Part shown: piece by piece, positions 1 through 6,464 of the stretch
How positions within the stretch are numbered: position 1 is the stretch's first letter
How the letters are laid out: each line of letters starts with the position of its first letter
Assembly (NCBI GenBank): GCA_947598455.1
Contig: CANQFI010000055.1
Span: forward strand, 1-10,432
Length of the DNA stretch: 10,432 nt
Source of the DNA: an uncultured Bacilli bacterium
GTDB taxonomy: Bacteria; Bacillota_I; Bacilli_A; RF39; UBA660
Direction of reading: 5' to 3'
Notes under the pieces: generated by a model
The model's input: only the letters and a program-made list of their open reading frames with translations
What the model was told of the DNA's origin: nothing
Databases searched by the model: none
Program-made: the position numbers and the translations under genes

Positions 1-8
1 AATAGTTT

Positions 9-986
9 TCACTTTTTATTTACTAAGAATGATATAAGTAATTGAGGATTTTCATCATTCATAACAATTTTATATATTAAATCGATTATAGGCATTTTAA
101 TTTTTTTATGTTTGATTAGTTTATAGATACTTTTTAATGTATAGTAGCCTTCGACGGTATTATTTTGTAAATGTTTTTCTTTTTCTTCTTTGGTAGCACC
201 AGCTCCTATTACATAGCCAAATGAAAAATTACGACTTTTTGTTGATGTACAAGTTAGTAATAAATCACCAACACCGGCGAATGATGTTATTGTTTTAGGA
301 TTACCACCTAATGCTGCAATTAAGTTTTTAATATCATTTAAAGCTTCAGTAATCAGGAAACTTTGAGTTGATTCAGGATAACCCATACCATCTAGCATAC
401 CAGCAGCAACGGCAATAACGTTTTTAATACTACCACATATTTGAACACCAATTAAATCATTAGTGTCACGTAATTTTAAGGTGTCGTTTTCTAAAACTTC
501 TTTAATACATCTTATGGCTTTTTTGCTATGAGAGGCGATTGATAAACCAACAGGATTATTGTAAGCCATATCGATAGCAAATGAAGGACCAGATATAATA
601 GCGATATGTTTTATTTTTAAAGTTTCAAAAGCTATATCGCTTAAGAAAGAACAAGAGTTGTTTTCAATACCTTTAGAAGCAATACAGACAATGGTTTTTT
701 TATTTATGTATGGTTTTATAGAACGACAGATGGATCCGACATAAGCTGCAGTTGATGTTATAAAGATAATATCAGTATTTTGACAAGCTTTTTCATAATC
801 CATAGTTAATTTAATATTTTTAGGAGTATCGAAGTTAGGTATTAAGCCATCAATATAACCTTTTTCTTTATAGTTATTGTATCTTTCTTCTGATTCAGTC
901 CACATTATGATATTTTTATTTTTTTTACTTAGTGCACTGGCAATAGCAAGACCATAAACTCCGGTACCTATTAGAGCAATTTTCAT
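9..986 (-). CDS. gpsA: NAD(P)-dependent glycerol-3-phosphate dehydrogenase
   Basis: This cytosolic enzyme reduces dihydroxyacetone phosphate to sn-glycerol 3-phosphate, the backbone for phospholipid synthesis. The 325-residue protein is close to the usual family length. Visible motifs: the N-terminal nucleotide-binding GTGVYGLA (residues 7-14), ASKG with K105, SGPSFA (132-137), the catalytic lysine K188 in GSIKNV, D241 in GVGDLLLTC, and the phosphate-binding SRN (251-253). The stretch around 205-216 (ESTQSFLITEAL) departs from the common NTKAALITRGL, and Y11 replaces the usual small residue or Trp of the loop. The start ATG shares one base with the rarA stop (TAATG), and the ribosome binding site AAAGGTGG lies in the last rarA codons, so translation is coupled. 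It ends in TGA at the left edge and the operon may continue outside the window. The family assignment is firm. Confidence 0.95.
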   Translation of the reverse strand: MKIALIGTGVYGLAIASALSKKNKNIIMWTESEERYNNYKEKGYIDGLIPNFDTPKNIKLTMDYEKACQNTDIIFITSTAAYVGSICRSIKPYINKKTIVCIASKGIENNSCSFLSDIAFETLKIKHIAIISGPSFAIDMAYNNPVGLSIASHSKKAIRCIKEVLENDTLKLRDTNDLIGVQICGSIKNVIAVAAGMLDGMGYPESTQSFLITEALNDIKNLIAALGGNPKTITSFAGVGDLLLTCTSTKSRNFSFGYVIGAGATKEEKEKHLQNNTVEGYYTLKSIYKLIKHKKIKMPIIDLIYKIVMNDENPQLLISFLVNKK

Positions 987-2185
987 TATTTTCCACCTTT
1001 CATTTCTTCATGTAGTTTATTTAAATTTTGTTCGTATTTGTTATTTTTAGGATGATAGTATTTTTTATTTTTAATATTATCAGGAAGATATTGTTGTTTA
1101 ACCCAAGAATTAGGATAATCATGAGGATATTTGTAGAGAGGACTATTAGTTTTAATATGAGCTGGTAAGTTACCAGTTGTTCCTTTTTCAATATCACTTA
1201 AAGCTTCATCTAAAGCAAGATGAGCACTATTACTTTTAGGGCTTAGGGCCATTTCGGCAACAATTGTTCCTAAAGGAATACGGGCTTCGGGAAGACCAAC
1301 TAGCTCTGAAGCATGTATGGCAGCCATTACTTTGGGGCCAATTCCAGGATTGGCAAGACCAATATCTTCATAAGCAATTACACTTAAACGACGATAGATA
1401 CTATCTAAGTCACCTTCGGCGATTAATCTTCCAAGATAATGAAGTGATGCATCAACATCAGAACCGCGAATTGATTTTTGGAGTCCTGATAAAACATCAT
1501 AGTGACCATCTTCATCAGCATCAGCAAAGAAAATGGCTTTAGAATTAACATTTGTTACAGCTTCTATAGTAACATGTTTATCTGTTGTACCATAATAAGC
1601 TACTTCAAGTAAATTAATAGCGCTACGCATGTCGCCACTACATAATTTAGCAATAGTAAAAAGAGCTTCATCATCTATTTTAATACCACTTAAATATTTA
1701 CAGGCACGTATTAAACCTTCTTTGATATTAGCAATGGTAAGCTCTTTTAATTCAAATATTTGACAACGACTTCTAATAGCGGGATTTATTTTATGATAAG
1801 GATTTGAAGTAGTCATTCCTATAAGAGTTATTAAACCATTTTCAATATATGGTAGTAGCAAATCTTGTTTATCTTTATTTAAACGATGAATTTCATCCAT
1901 AATAACAATCATTTCACCATTCATTTTAGCTTCTTCAATGACGATATCAAAATCTTGTTTATTATTAATTGTCGCATTTAACATACGATATGGTTTATTA
2001 ATCGTATTAGCTATGGCACAAGCAATTGAGGTCTTACCAATACCTGGTTTACCATAAAGTATCATACTTACAAGATGATTATTTAAAACTAAATTACGAA
2101 GTATTTTATTCGGACCTACTAAATGTTCTTGACCAATTATATCGTCTAAAGTTTGAGGCCTTAATTTGTCGGCAAGTATTTCCAT
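986..2185 (-). CDS. rarA: RarA/MgsA-family AAA+ replication-recombination ATPase
   Basis: RarA (MgsA in E. coli, related to eukaryotic WRNIP1) is a clamp-loader-like AAA+ ATPase that acts at stalled replication forks. Residues seen: Walker A GKPGIGKT (45-52), Walker B IVIMDEIHR (93-101), sensor 1 TTSNP (125-129), and the arginine-finger region AIRSRC (136-141). Next come a sensor 2 region with GDMRSAINLLE, and the family's C-terminal signature with KSIRGSD, YEDIGLANP and a PHDYPNSW-type end. The 399 residues are slightly short for the family (about 420-450) but complete. AGGTG sits 5 bases before the ATG. It is the first gene of an operon with gpsA; the shared operon suggests no known functional link. 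Overlapping plus-strand frames are shadows. Confidence 0.94.
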   Translation of the reverse strand: MEILADKLRPQTLDDIIGQEHLVGPNKILRNLVLNNHLVSMILYGKPGIGKTSIACAIANTINKPYRMLNATINNKQDFDIVIEEAKMNGEMIVIMDEIHRLNKDKQDLLLPYIENGLITLIGMTTSNPYHKINPAIRSRCQIFELKELTIANIKEGLIRACKYLSGIKIDDEALFTIAKLCSGDMRSAINLLEVAYYGTTDKHVTIEAVTNVNSKAIFFADADEDGHYDVLSGLQKSIRGSDVDASLHYLGRLIAEGDLDSIYRRLSVIAYEDIGLANPGIGPKVMAAIHASELVGLPEARIPLGTIVAEMALSPKSNSAHLALDEALSDIEKGTTGNLPAHIKTNSPLYKYPHDYPNSWVKQQYLPDNIKNKKYYHPKNNKYEQNLNKLHEEMKGGK

Positions 2186-2200
2186 GTAATCACCTATTTA

Positions 2201-2230
2201 ATTATAACAAAAGTGATTTACAATTAACAA
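2201..2230 (-). promoter_or_regulatory. promoter of rarA-gpsA
   Basis: Read on the minus strand, a perfect -10 TATAAT (2206-2201) follows a -35 TTGTTA (2230-2225) with an 18-base spacer. The predicted transcription start is about 10 bases before the rarA start codon, so the leader would be very short. It interleaves with the divergent xerD promoter. Confidence 0.6.
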
Positions 2231-2245
2231 GAAATTTTATATAAT
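2217..2245 (+). promoter_or_regulatory. promoter of xerD and the Cys-rich gene
   Basis: TTTACA (2217-2222) and a perfect TATAAT (2240-2245) are separated by exactly 17 bases, a near-consensus sigma-A promoter. Transcription should start near 2252, leaving a leader of about 15 bases that carries the ribosome binding site GGGTGG (2255-2260). The -35 box lies between the -10 and -35 of the opposing rarA promoter, so both polymerases compete for the same DNA. Confidence 0.7.
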
Positions 2246-2266
2246 TTTATAGTAGGGTGGTCACAT

Positions 2267-3169
2267 ATGAAAGAAGAATATATTCCTAGTACTTATATAA
2301 ATAAGTATATGGAGTATTTAGAATATGAAAGAAAATTATCTAGTAATACTTTAAAAAGTTATTTAAATGATTTAAAAGACTTTGATGTGTATTTTAAAGG
2401 TAATTTATTAAATTTAAAGTATGATGACATCCAAAAATATATTGGTTCTTTAAATGATCGTGTTGCAAGGACGGTATCACATTATCTTACAGTTATTAAT
2501 TCTTTTTATGAGTTTTTACTTAATGAAGGAATAATAAATGATAATCCTTGTAGTAATATTGCTTCACCTAAAGTACCTAAGAAATTGCCTACTTACTTAA
2601 CAGAAGAAGAAGTAGATAAATTACTTAATATTAATTTAGTTACACCTTATGATTATCGTAATAAAGCAATGTTAGAATTATTATATGCAACGGGTTTACG
2701 TATTTCGGAATTAGTTAATTTAAAAATAACTGATATTGATGTAAATAATTCTCTTATTAGAGTCTTTGGTAAAGGCAAAAAAGAAAGAATTGTTCCTGTT
2801 ACGGATTTAGCTTTAGAATATTTAAGAGTTTATGTTACACAGTATCGTAATGTTATATTAAAAGATAAGGTTTCAGATTATTTATTTATTTCTAATAGTT
2901 TAACTAATATAAGTAGACAAGGATTTTTTAAGATAATAAAAAAAGAATGTAAAAGAGCAGGGATTGAAAAAAATGTTTCTCCTCATGTTCTTAGACATTC
3001 TTTTGCCACACATTTACTTAAACATGGTGCTGATTTAAGAGTTATTCAAGAACTATTAGGTCATGAAGATATTTCAACGACACAAATATATGCTCATTTA
3101 GTAAATGAAAAATTAAAAGAAGATTATGAATATCATCCAAGAAATAAAATTTATAAGGAGGATTTATGA
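2267..3169 (+). CDS. xerD: XerD-type tyrosine recombinase
   Basis: This is a site-specific tyrosine recombinase of the XerC/XerD family, which resolves chromosome dimers at dif in concert with FtsK. At 300 residues it has the family's typical length. Residues 10-90 form the N-terminal SAM-like core-binding domain, and the catalytic domain follows from about 108. All catalytic positions are present: R145 (ATGLRISE), K169 (GKGKKER), H240 and R243 (HVLRHSFATH), H266 (LLGHEDIS) and the nucleophile Y275 (TQIYAHL). GGGTGG lies 6 bases before the ATG. A candidate dif site lies 1.7 kb downstream, which supports a chromosomal housekeeping role over a phage or transposon integrase. XerD is preferred to XerC from the overall motif set, but the two cannot be cleanly separated without alignment. 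It ends in TGA, two codons before the next start in the same frame. Confidence 0.88.
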   Translation: MKEEYIPSTYINKYMEYLEYERKLSSNTLKSYLNDLKDFDVYFKGNLLNLKYDDIQKYIGSLNDRVARTVSHYLTVINSFYEFLLNEGIINDNPCSNIASPKVPKKLPTYLTEEEVDKLLNINLVTPYDYRNKAMLELLYATGLRISELVNLKITDIDVNNSLIRVFGKGKKERIVPVTDLALEYLRVYVTQYRNVILKDKVSDYLFISNSLTNISRQGFFKIIKKECKRAGIEKNVSPHVLRHSFATHLLKHGADLRVIQELLGHEDISTTQIYAHLVNEKLKEDYEYHPRNKIYKEDL

Positions 3170-3172
3170 TTT

Positions 3173-3805
3173 ATGAAAAAAGTAATTTTTAGAATAGTAA
3201 TAATTCTTGTAATAGTTGGAGCTATTTTTGGTGGTAAGAAATATATTGATCAAAGAACTTATTCTTATAAAACAGAAATTAATGATGCTTTGACAAACTA
3301 TTTTGTTAAAGATGATGATACTAGTTTGAATAATATATTAAATGTTTTAGATAAAAATAAAAGAAATGATGCGAAAAGAACAGAAATTCAAAATTATTCA
3401 TATCAAGTAGTTGGTAGTTGGTTTACTTATATGGATCAAAAGTATGCTTGTGATGATACAACTTATCGTGCTAATAAGAATTCTTGTATTGATCAATTAT
3501 CTGAATTTCAAAAATTAAAAGATAAATTAGAACAATTATATAATTATAAGTCTAAAGAAGGTTATACAATAATATTACCAAGTTATTACAATAGTTTATT
3601 ATCACAAAGTCAAAAAAGAATAGCAGACTTAGAGAAGAAAGTAAAAAATAGTCGAAATCCTCAATCTGCTGAAGAAGAAAGATTAGAAAAATGTAATAAA
3701 GCAACAGAATGTGAAAATTGTCGAGATGGTATTTGTACTTGTTACTATACAGCTAATGGAGTTAGAGAAGGACTTACTTGTAAAAAAGAAATTGAAGGAA
3801 ACTAA
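3173..3805 (+). CDS. membrane-anchored Cys-rich protein, function unknown
   Basis: I do not recognise this 210-residue protein. It starts with a basic MKK and a hydrophobic segment (residues 4-20), a signal anchor or signal peptide without a lipobox, so the rest is probably outside the cell. Residues 30-160 look helical and highly charged. The C-terminus holds a compact cysteine cluster (C174, C180, C183, C188, C190, C203), and two more cysteines lie at 93 and 105. Eight in all is an even number, as expected for disulfide bonding. AAGGAGG (3155-3161) lies 11 bases before the ATG, inside the end of xerD. It is in an operon with xerD and is followed at once by a terminator. An alternative ATG at 3166, overlapping the xerD stop, leads only to a few codons. 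An adhesion or envelope-sensing role would be speculation. Confidence 0.8.
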   Translation: MKKVIFRIVIILVIVGAIFGGKKYIDQRTYSYKTEINDALTNYFVKDDDTSLNNILNVLDKNKRNDAKRTEIQNYSYQVVGSWFTYMDQKYACDDTTYRANKNSCIDQLSEFQKLKDKLEQLYNYKSKEGYTIILPSYYNSLLSQSQKRIADLEKKVKNSRNPQSAEEERLEKCNKATECENCRDGICTCYYTANGVREGLTCKKEIEGN

Positions 3806-3836
3806 AAAAAGAACCAGAAATTGGTTCCTTTTTTTT
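3806..3836. terminator. bidirectional intrinsic terminator
   Basis: The stem GAACCA (3811-3816) pairs with TGGTTC (3822-3827) around a 5-base loop. It is flanked by A7 on the left and T8 (3829-3836) on the right, so it can stop the xerD operon on the plus strand and the small Ser/Asn-rich gene on the minus strand. Confidence 0.85.
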
Positions 3837-3975
3837 AATTACATTCTCTTTTAGAGTTATTTGATCTAACATTTGTTTTTTCGTTAGTACGTTCGTTAGA
3901 TCTATTATTACTCTTAGAGCTTTTTTGATTATTACTTCTAGAATTACTAGAAGATTTTTGACTATTTCTGCTCAT
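3835..3975 (-). CDS. small Ser/Asn-rich basic protein (46 residues)
   Basis: This short gene encodes 46 residues starting MSRNSQKSSS and ending SKRECN. The ATG (3975-3973) is preceded by a full AGGAGG (minus strand) with a 10-base spacer, a much stronger site than that of the ZIP gene opposite. About two thirds of the residues are Ser, Asn, Arg or Lys. There are 11 basic residues against 3 acidic ones and one Cys near the end, so the product is predicted to be disordered and strongly basic. Its stop codon abuts the bidirectional terminator, which gives it a ready-made 3' end. I know no family for it. A nucleic-acid-binding or spore-type small protein is conceivable but unproven. No convincing promoter is visible in the 50 bases upstream. 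Confidence 0.6.
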   Translation of the reverse strand: MSRNSQKSSSNSRSNNQKSSKSNNRSNERTNEKTNVRSNNSKRECN

Positions 3976-4025
3976 AATATTTTAACCTCCTATTAGTATT
4001 ATTTACGAAATATAGAAAAGTATTT

Positions 4026-4808
4026 ATGGAAAATGATGGTATTTTTGAATATTTTATTATTTTATTAATAATATATATTATGATAAATTTATATCCATTG
4101 ATTATTACAAGTATTGCTGGGCTAGGGGCGATGCTTGGTAACTTATTTTTATTTATTAATAAGAAATATAAAAATAATATTTTAGCTTTTGCTTTGGGTT
4201 TATCTAGTTCAGTAATGTTTTTAATATCAGTAATTGAATTAATACCAGAAGGATTATTACTTATTAGTAGGGAGGTTAACTATTTAGTATTACTTTTTTA
4301 TTCTTTGGCTTTACTAGTAATAGGGTATATCTTAGTCTTATTTATTGATAAAAGAATAGAAAGTAATGATAAATTATATAAAATTGGTATTTTAAGTGCG
4401 ATTAGTTTATTAATACATAATATACCAGAGGGGATAATATGTGCAGTAACTAGTTATAGTAATATAGATTTGGGTTTAAAAATGAGTTTTATTATAATGG
4501 TTCATAATATTACGGAGGGAATAGCGATTTGTTTACCGATTTATTATGCAACTAATAGTAAATTAAAAGCTATATTAATTACCCTATTAAGTGCAATGGG
4601 GGAGGTATTAGGAGCGTTATTTACAATGTTGTTTTTAAGACCATTTATTAATAATTTTATGTTATATATTATTCTTTTGATTACAGCGGGAATTATGATT
4701 AGTTTGAGCTTAGGAAAAATATTTAAAGAAGGATTAAGTTTAAAAAAATATTTGTATTTTATGATGGGAATTATTATTGGCTCAATAATAGTAGTGTTTA
4801 CTTTATAA
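4026..4808 (+). CDS. ZIP-family metal transporter (ZupT/GufA-like)
   Basis: An integral membrane divalent-metal importer of the ZIP family (zinc, iron or manganese; the ion cannot be told from sequence). The 260 residues form about eight hydrophobic segments. Metal-site signatures are intact: ELIPEG in TM2 (E71, E75), HNIPEG in TM4 (H131, N132, E135), HNITEG in TM5 (H160, N161, E164), and E193 in GEVLGAL of TM6. The His-rich cytoplasmic loop of many ZIPs is absent. The start is uncertain: ATG 4026 has only a weak AGAAAAG upstream. M19 (ATG at 4080) would begin right at the family's first transmembrane helix but also lacks a ribosome binding site. It is transcribed alone and closed by a hairpin terminator. 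Confidence 0.9.
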   Translation: MENDGIFEYFIILLIIYIMINLYPLIITSIAGLGAMLGNLFLFINKKYKNNILAFALGLSSSVMFLISVIELIPEGLLLISREVNYLVLLFYSLALLVIGYILVLFIDKRIESNDKLYKIGILSAISLLIHNIPEGIICAVTSYSNIDLGLKMSFIIMVHNITEGIAICLPIYYATNSKLKAILITLLSAMGEVLGALFTMLFLRPFINNFMLYIILLITAGIMISLSLGKIFKEGLSLKKYLYFMMGIIIGSIIVVFTL

Positions 4809-4810
4809 GG

Positions 4811-4836
4811 GGAGATTACCTAGTAATCTTTTTTTT
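4811..4836 (+). terminator. intrinsic terminator of the ZIP gene
   Basis: AGATTAC (4813-4819) pairs with GTAATCT (4823-4829) around a 3-base loop, followed by eight T (4829-4836). It starts two bases after the stop codon. Confidence 0.85.
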
Positions 4837-4849
4837 GAAATTTATTATC

Positions 4850-4877
4850 GGTTAACATAAGATATATTATACGAAGA
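4850..4877 (-). other. dif: candidate dif site (XerC/XerD recombination site)
   Basis: Read on the minus strand the 28 bp are TCTTCGTATAA (4877-4867), TATATC (4866-4861) and TTATGTTAACC (4860-4850). The Firmicutes dif consensus as I recall it is ACTTCCTATAA, TATATA, TTATGTAAACT; matches are 9/11, 5/6 and 9/11, in total 23/28. The inner XerD arm TTATGTTAA is identical to the one I recall for E. coli dif. The location fits: it is just past a terminator, in a gene-free region, where plus-strand and minus-strand gene blocks converge, near a xerD-like gene. The consensus is from memory and no genome-wide skew can be computed here. Confidence 0.75.
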
Positions 4878-5044
4878 TAAGTTATTTGGAAATTGTTGGT
4901 TTTATTATAAGGTTTTATCTTAATTATTTTATCATATATTGTATATTAAGTTGTTATTATTTTATATTTTTAAAATAATATAATATAAAATTGATAATTT
5001 AATTTATAAATTTATTTTTTTATATTCTAACATTTGTTCGTTTT

Positions 5045-5074
5045 TTTATATATTGTTTATTTTATAAATATAAT
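5045..5074 (+). promoter_or_regulatory. possible promoter upstream of the repeat array
   Basis: TTTATA (5045-5050) lies 18 bases before a perfect TATAAT (5069-5074), placing a transcription start at about 5080-5082, exactly where the first repeat unit begins. The -35 matches only 4 of 6 positions, and TATAAT arises easily in DNA this AT-rich, so support is weak. Confidence 0.3.
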
Positions 5075-5078
5075 TAAT

Positions 5079-5405
5079 ATTAGGCATTGAGATTTGTTTA
5101 GATGATATCTTCTTTATCTTATGGAATTCATTAATGTTTAAAATTAGGCATCGAGATCTATTTAGATGATATCTTCTTCACTTCGTGGAATTTGTTATTG
5201 TTTAAATTAGGAATCGAGTTTTATTTATGTGATTAGTTAATCATCTCAAGTTTAATTATTTTAAGACGTATTAGAGATGATTTATAAATTTTTTGATAGT
5301 TTAGATTAAATTAGATGTTTTGGTTAGATAAGCGTTTTAAAAATAGGAATCGAGAATTAAAAAGATGATAAGCTAATCATCTCGTGGAATCTTTTAAATA
5401 TAGTT
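5079..5405 (+). repeat. degenerate tandem array, period about 64 bp
   Basis: Units begin ATTAGGCATTGAG (5079), ATTAGGCATCGAG (5143), ATTAGGAATCGAG (5206) and AATAGGAATCGAG (5342). Steps are 64, 63 and 136 bases; a weakly matching ATTAGAGATGA at 5270 fills the missing position. The first two units are about 80% alike across their length. Each unit carries a hairpin around AGATGAT; the clearest is AGATGAT (5363-5369) with ATCATCT (5376-5382). Units 2 and 4 share CGTGGAAT near the end. No convincing reading frame runs through the array. Confidence 0.75.
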
Positions 5406-5449
5406 TATATTTTTATATAGGAAAAGGGGAGTTGCTCCCCTATTTTTTT
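5080..5449 (+). ncRNA. possible noncoding RNA covering the repeat array
   Basis: A strong plus-strand terminator ends at 5449 with no gene upstream of it for 600 bases, beyond a first terminator at 4836. A transcript must therefore start between them if this terminator has a purpose. A weak promoter near 5045-5074 would give an RNA of about 370 bases made of the repeat units and their hairpins. This is inference from layout; it matches no RNA family that I recognise. Confidence 0.35.
5425..5449 (+). terminator. strong intrinsic terminator without an upstream gene
   Basis: AGGGGAG (5425-5431) pairs with CTCCCCT (5435-5441) around the loop TTG, followed by A and seven T (5443-5449). It is the most GC-rich hairpin in the window. 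The T run lies on the plus-strand side only, so it serves rightward transcription out of the repeat region. Confidence 0.8.
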
Positions 5450-5630
5450 ATTTCGATGAAGAGGGGACTTTAATTTTTCATAATATAGATATTTTTAGAT
5501 TTAATTAATTTTTAATTTATTTATATATTATTTTGCTTTTGTTCTAATTTATTAATATTGATAATTATATTTATATTATTAGAAATTGAAATTAAGATAT
5601 GTTTATACTTGATATTTAAATTGTTGATTC
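5450..5630. other. gene-free AT-rich stretch
   Basis: Nothing convincing is seen here. An open minus-strand frame runs through part of it but has no start codon or ribosome binding site. Confidence 0.5.
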
Positions 5631-5660
5631 CCCCTACTTTATTACTTATTATAATAGGGG
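5631..5660. repeat. inverted repeat CCCCTA/TAGGGG
   Basis: CCCCTA (5631-5636) and TAGGGG (5655-5660) form a 6-bp GC-rich stem over an AT-rich loop. Neither side has a proper T run, so it is not a classical terminator. It may stabilise the 3' end of the HTH transcript if termination at 5661-5690 leaks. Confidence 0.4.
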
Positions 5661-5690
5661 AAAAATAAAAGAAAGGATTAAACCTTTCTT
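5661..5690 (-). terminator. terminator overlapping the 3' end of the HTH gene
   Basis: On the minus strand AAGAAAGG (5690-5683) pairs with CCTTTCTT (5676-5669) around TTTAAT, followed by a T-rich tail (TTATTTTT). The stop codon of the HTH gene lies in the loop, and the last codons form half of the stem. Confidence 0.75.
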
Positions 5691-6445
5691 GATTGAATTT
5701 CAGCTATTTTTTCAAATACTTCAGCAGCATTTGATTCATTAATCTCTGTATAACCTAATTCTTTTAATGCTTGAATCTTAATAGTATTTAATTGTTGAGT
5801 ACGAGATAATTTTTCTTCATTTTTTTGCTCAATTTCTTGAACGAATCTCTTATGTGATTCAGCTAATTTACTACGAGAAGCACCACCATTATTATATAAG
5901 GTTAAGGCTGAATATAAAATACCTTCAAAAATAAATTGTTTATCTTCTTGGAATTTATATTCTTCAGGATTAGTAAAGCCGGTTGTTTTACTCATATAAC
6001 CAAAAATATATTTTATTTCTGGTACATTATCTAGTGATTGGAGTAAATGATATAAATATAATATCGCATAATAGTTCTCCTCTTTACTATCGTTACTTAA
6101 TTTTTCTTTTAATAAATATGTAATATCACTTAATAAAACTTGTGATTCTTTATTTAAGCCTTTAAAGTCAAATTGGCTTTCAAATTCACTAGCATTTTTT
6201 ACTTCTTGATTTAAACGACTCTCGACGTTCATTAAATAATCAGTAGTAATATTTATATTATCTATATCTTTACTATCAGTTATATCTAAAAGTTTAAATA
6301 ATAGTAATTTTTTTTCTTTTGGCCATTTATTAATATCATTAAGTTCTAAGTAGTTATAGACCATTTGACGAGAAACACCTAAGTATTTAGCAAGTCTTAC
6401 TTTAGATATCCCTAATTCTTGAAATAGTTCATTTAATTTACGCAT
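5678..6445 (-). CDS. HTH-domain DNA-binding regulator
   Basis: A 255-residue protein with an N-terminal Cro/C1-type helix-turn-helix: residues 12-33 read as helix 2 (ISKVRLAKYLG) and the recognition helix (SRQMVYNYLEL). The rest (about 65-255) looks all-helical, with a charged, possibly coiled-coil segment at 200-235, and has no enzyme motif that I recognise. It probably forms an oligomerisation or sensing domain. AAAGGAA lies 9 bases before the ATG. The gene has its own consensus promoter and its own terminator, so it is a single-gene unit behind the four-gene AAA+ operon. Palindromes on its promoter suggest autoregulation. Whether it also controls the upstream operon is unknown; the operators do not look identical. 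Confidence 0.85.
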   Translation of the reverse strand: MRKLNELFQELGISKVRLAKYLGVSRQMVYNYLELNDINKWPKEKKLLLFKLLDITDSKDIDNINITTDYLMNVESRLNQEVKNASEFESQFDFKGLNKESQVLLSDITYLLKEKLSNDSKEENYYAILYLYHLLQSLDNVPEIKYIFGYMSKTTGFTNPEEYKFQEDKQFIFEGILYSALTLYNNGGASRSKLAESHKRFVQEIEQKNEEKLSRTQQLNTIKIQALKELGYTEINESNAAEVFEKIAEIQSRKV

Positions 6446-6464
6446 TGTTATCAGTTCCTTTCTA

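Larger units (their letters stand above)
4837..5078. other. gene-free AT-rich stretch upstream of the repeat array
   Basis: Apart from the dif-like site at 4850-4877 I see no gene, RNA or strong promoter here. The sequence is dominated by T-rich and A-rich runs. Several TATAAT-like hexamers occur, most without a -35 partner at a workable distance, which is expected at this base composition. Confidence 0.6.

Noticed and set aside
1264..1542. Plus-strand open frame of 92 codons
   Set aside because: It is antisense to the AAA+ region of rarA, has no ribosome binding site and gives a His/Gln-rich translation typical of a shadow frame.
2026..2244. Plus-strand open frame of 72 codons
   Set aside because: It lies antisense to the rarA 5' end and runs through the promoter region; it has no family resemblance or ribosome binding site.
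5027..5047. CTAACATTTGTT shared with the small Ser/Asn-rich gene (near 3866-3877), suggesting a decayed second copy
   Set aside because: The match is only about 12 bases and the frame is stopped; coincidence is likely in AT-rich DNA.
5102..5208. Short plus-strand frames inside repeat units 1 and 2 starting ATG ATA TCT TCT
   Set aside because: They are only 10 and 14 codons, have no ribosome binding site and are not kept in units 3 and 4.
5079..5405. CRISPR array
   Set aside because: Units are degenerate along their whole 64 bp with no conserved-repeat/variable-spacer alternation, and no cas genes are present.
5530..5690. Open minus-strand frame of roughly 50 codons (contains NKVGGINNLNIKYK)
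   Set aside because: It has no start codon or ribosome binding site and crosses the terminator of the HTH gene; a chance open frame or an old gene remnant cannot be separated.
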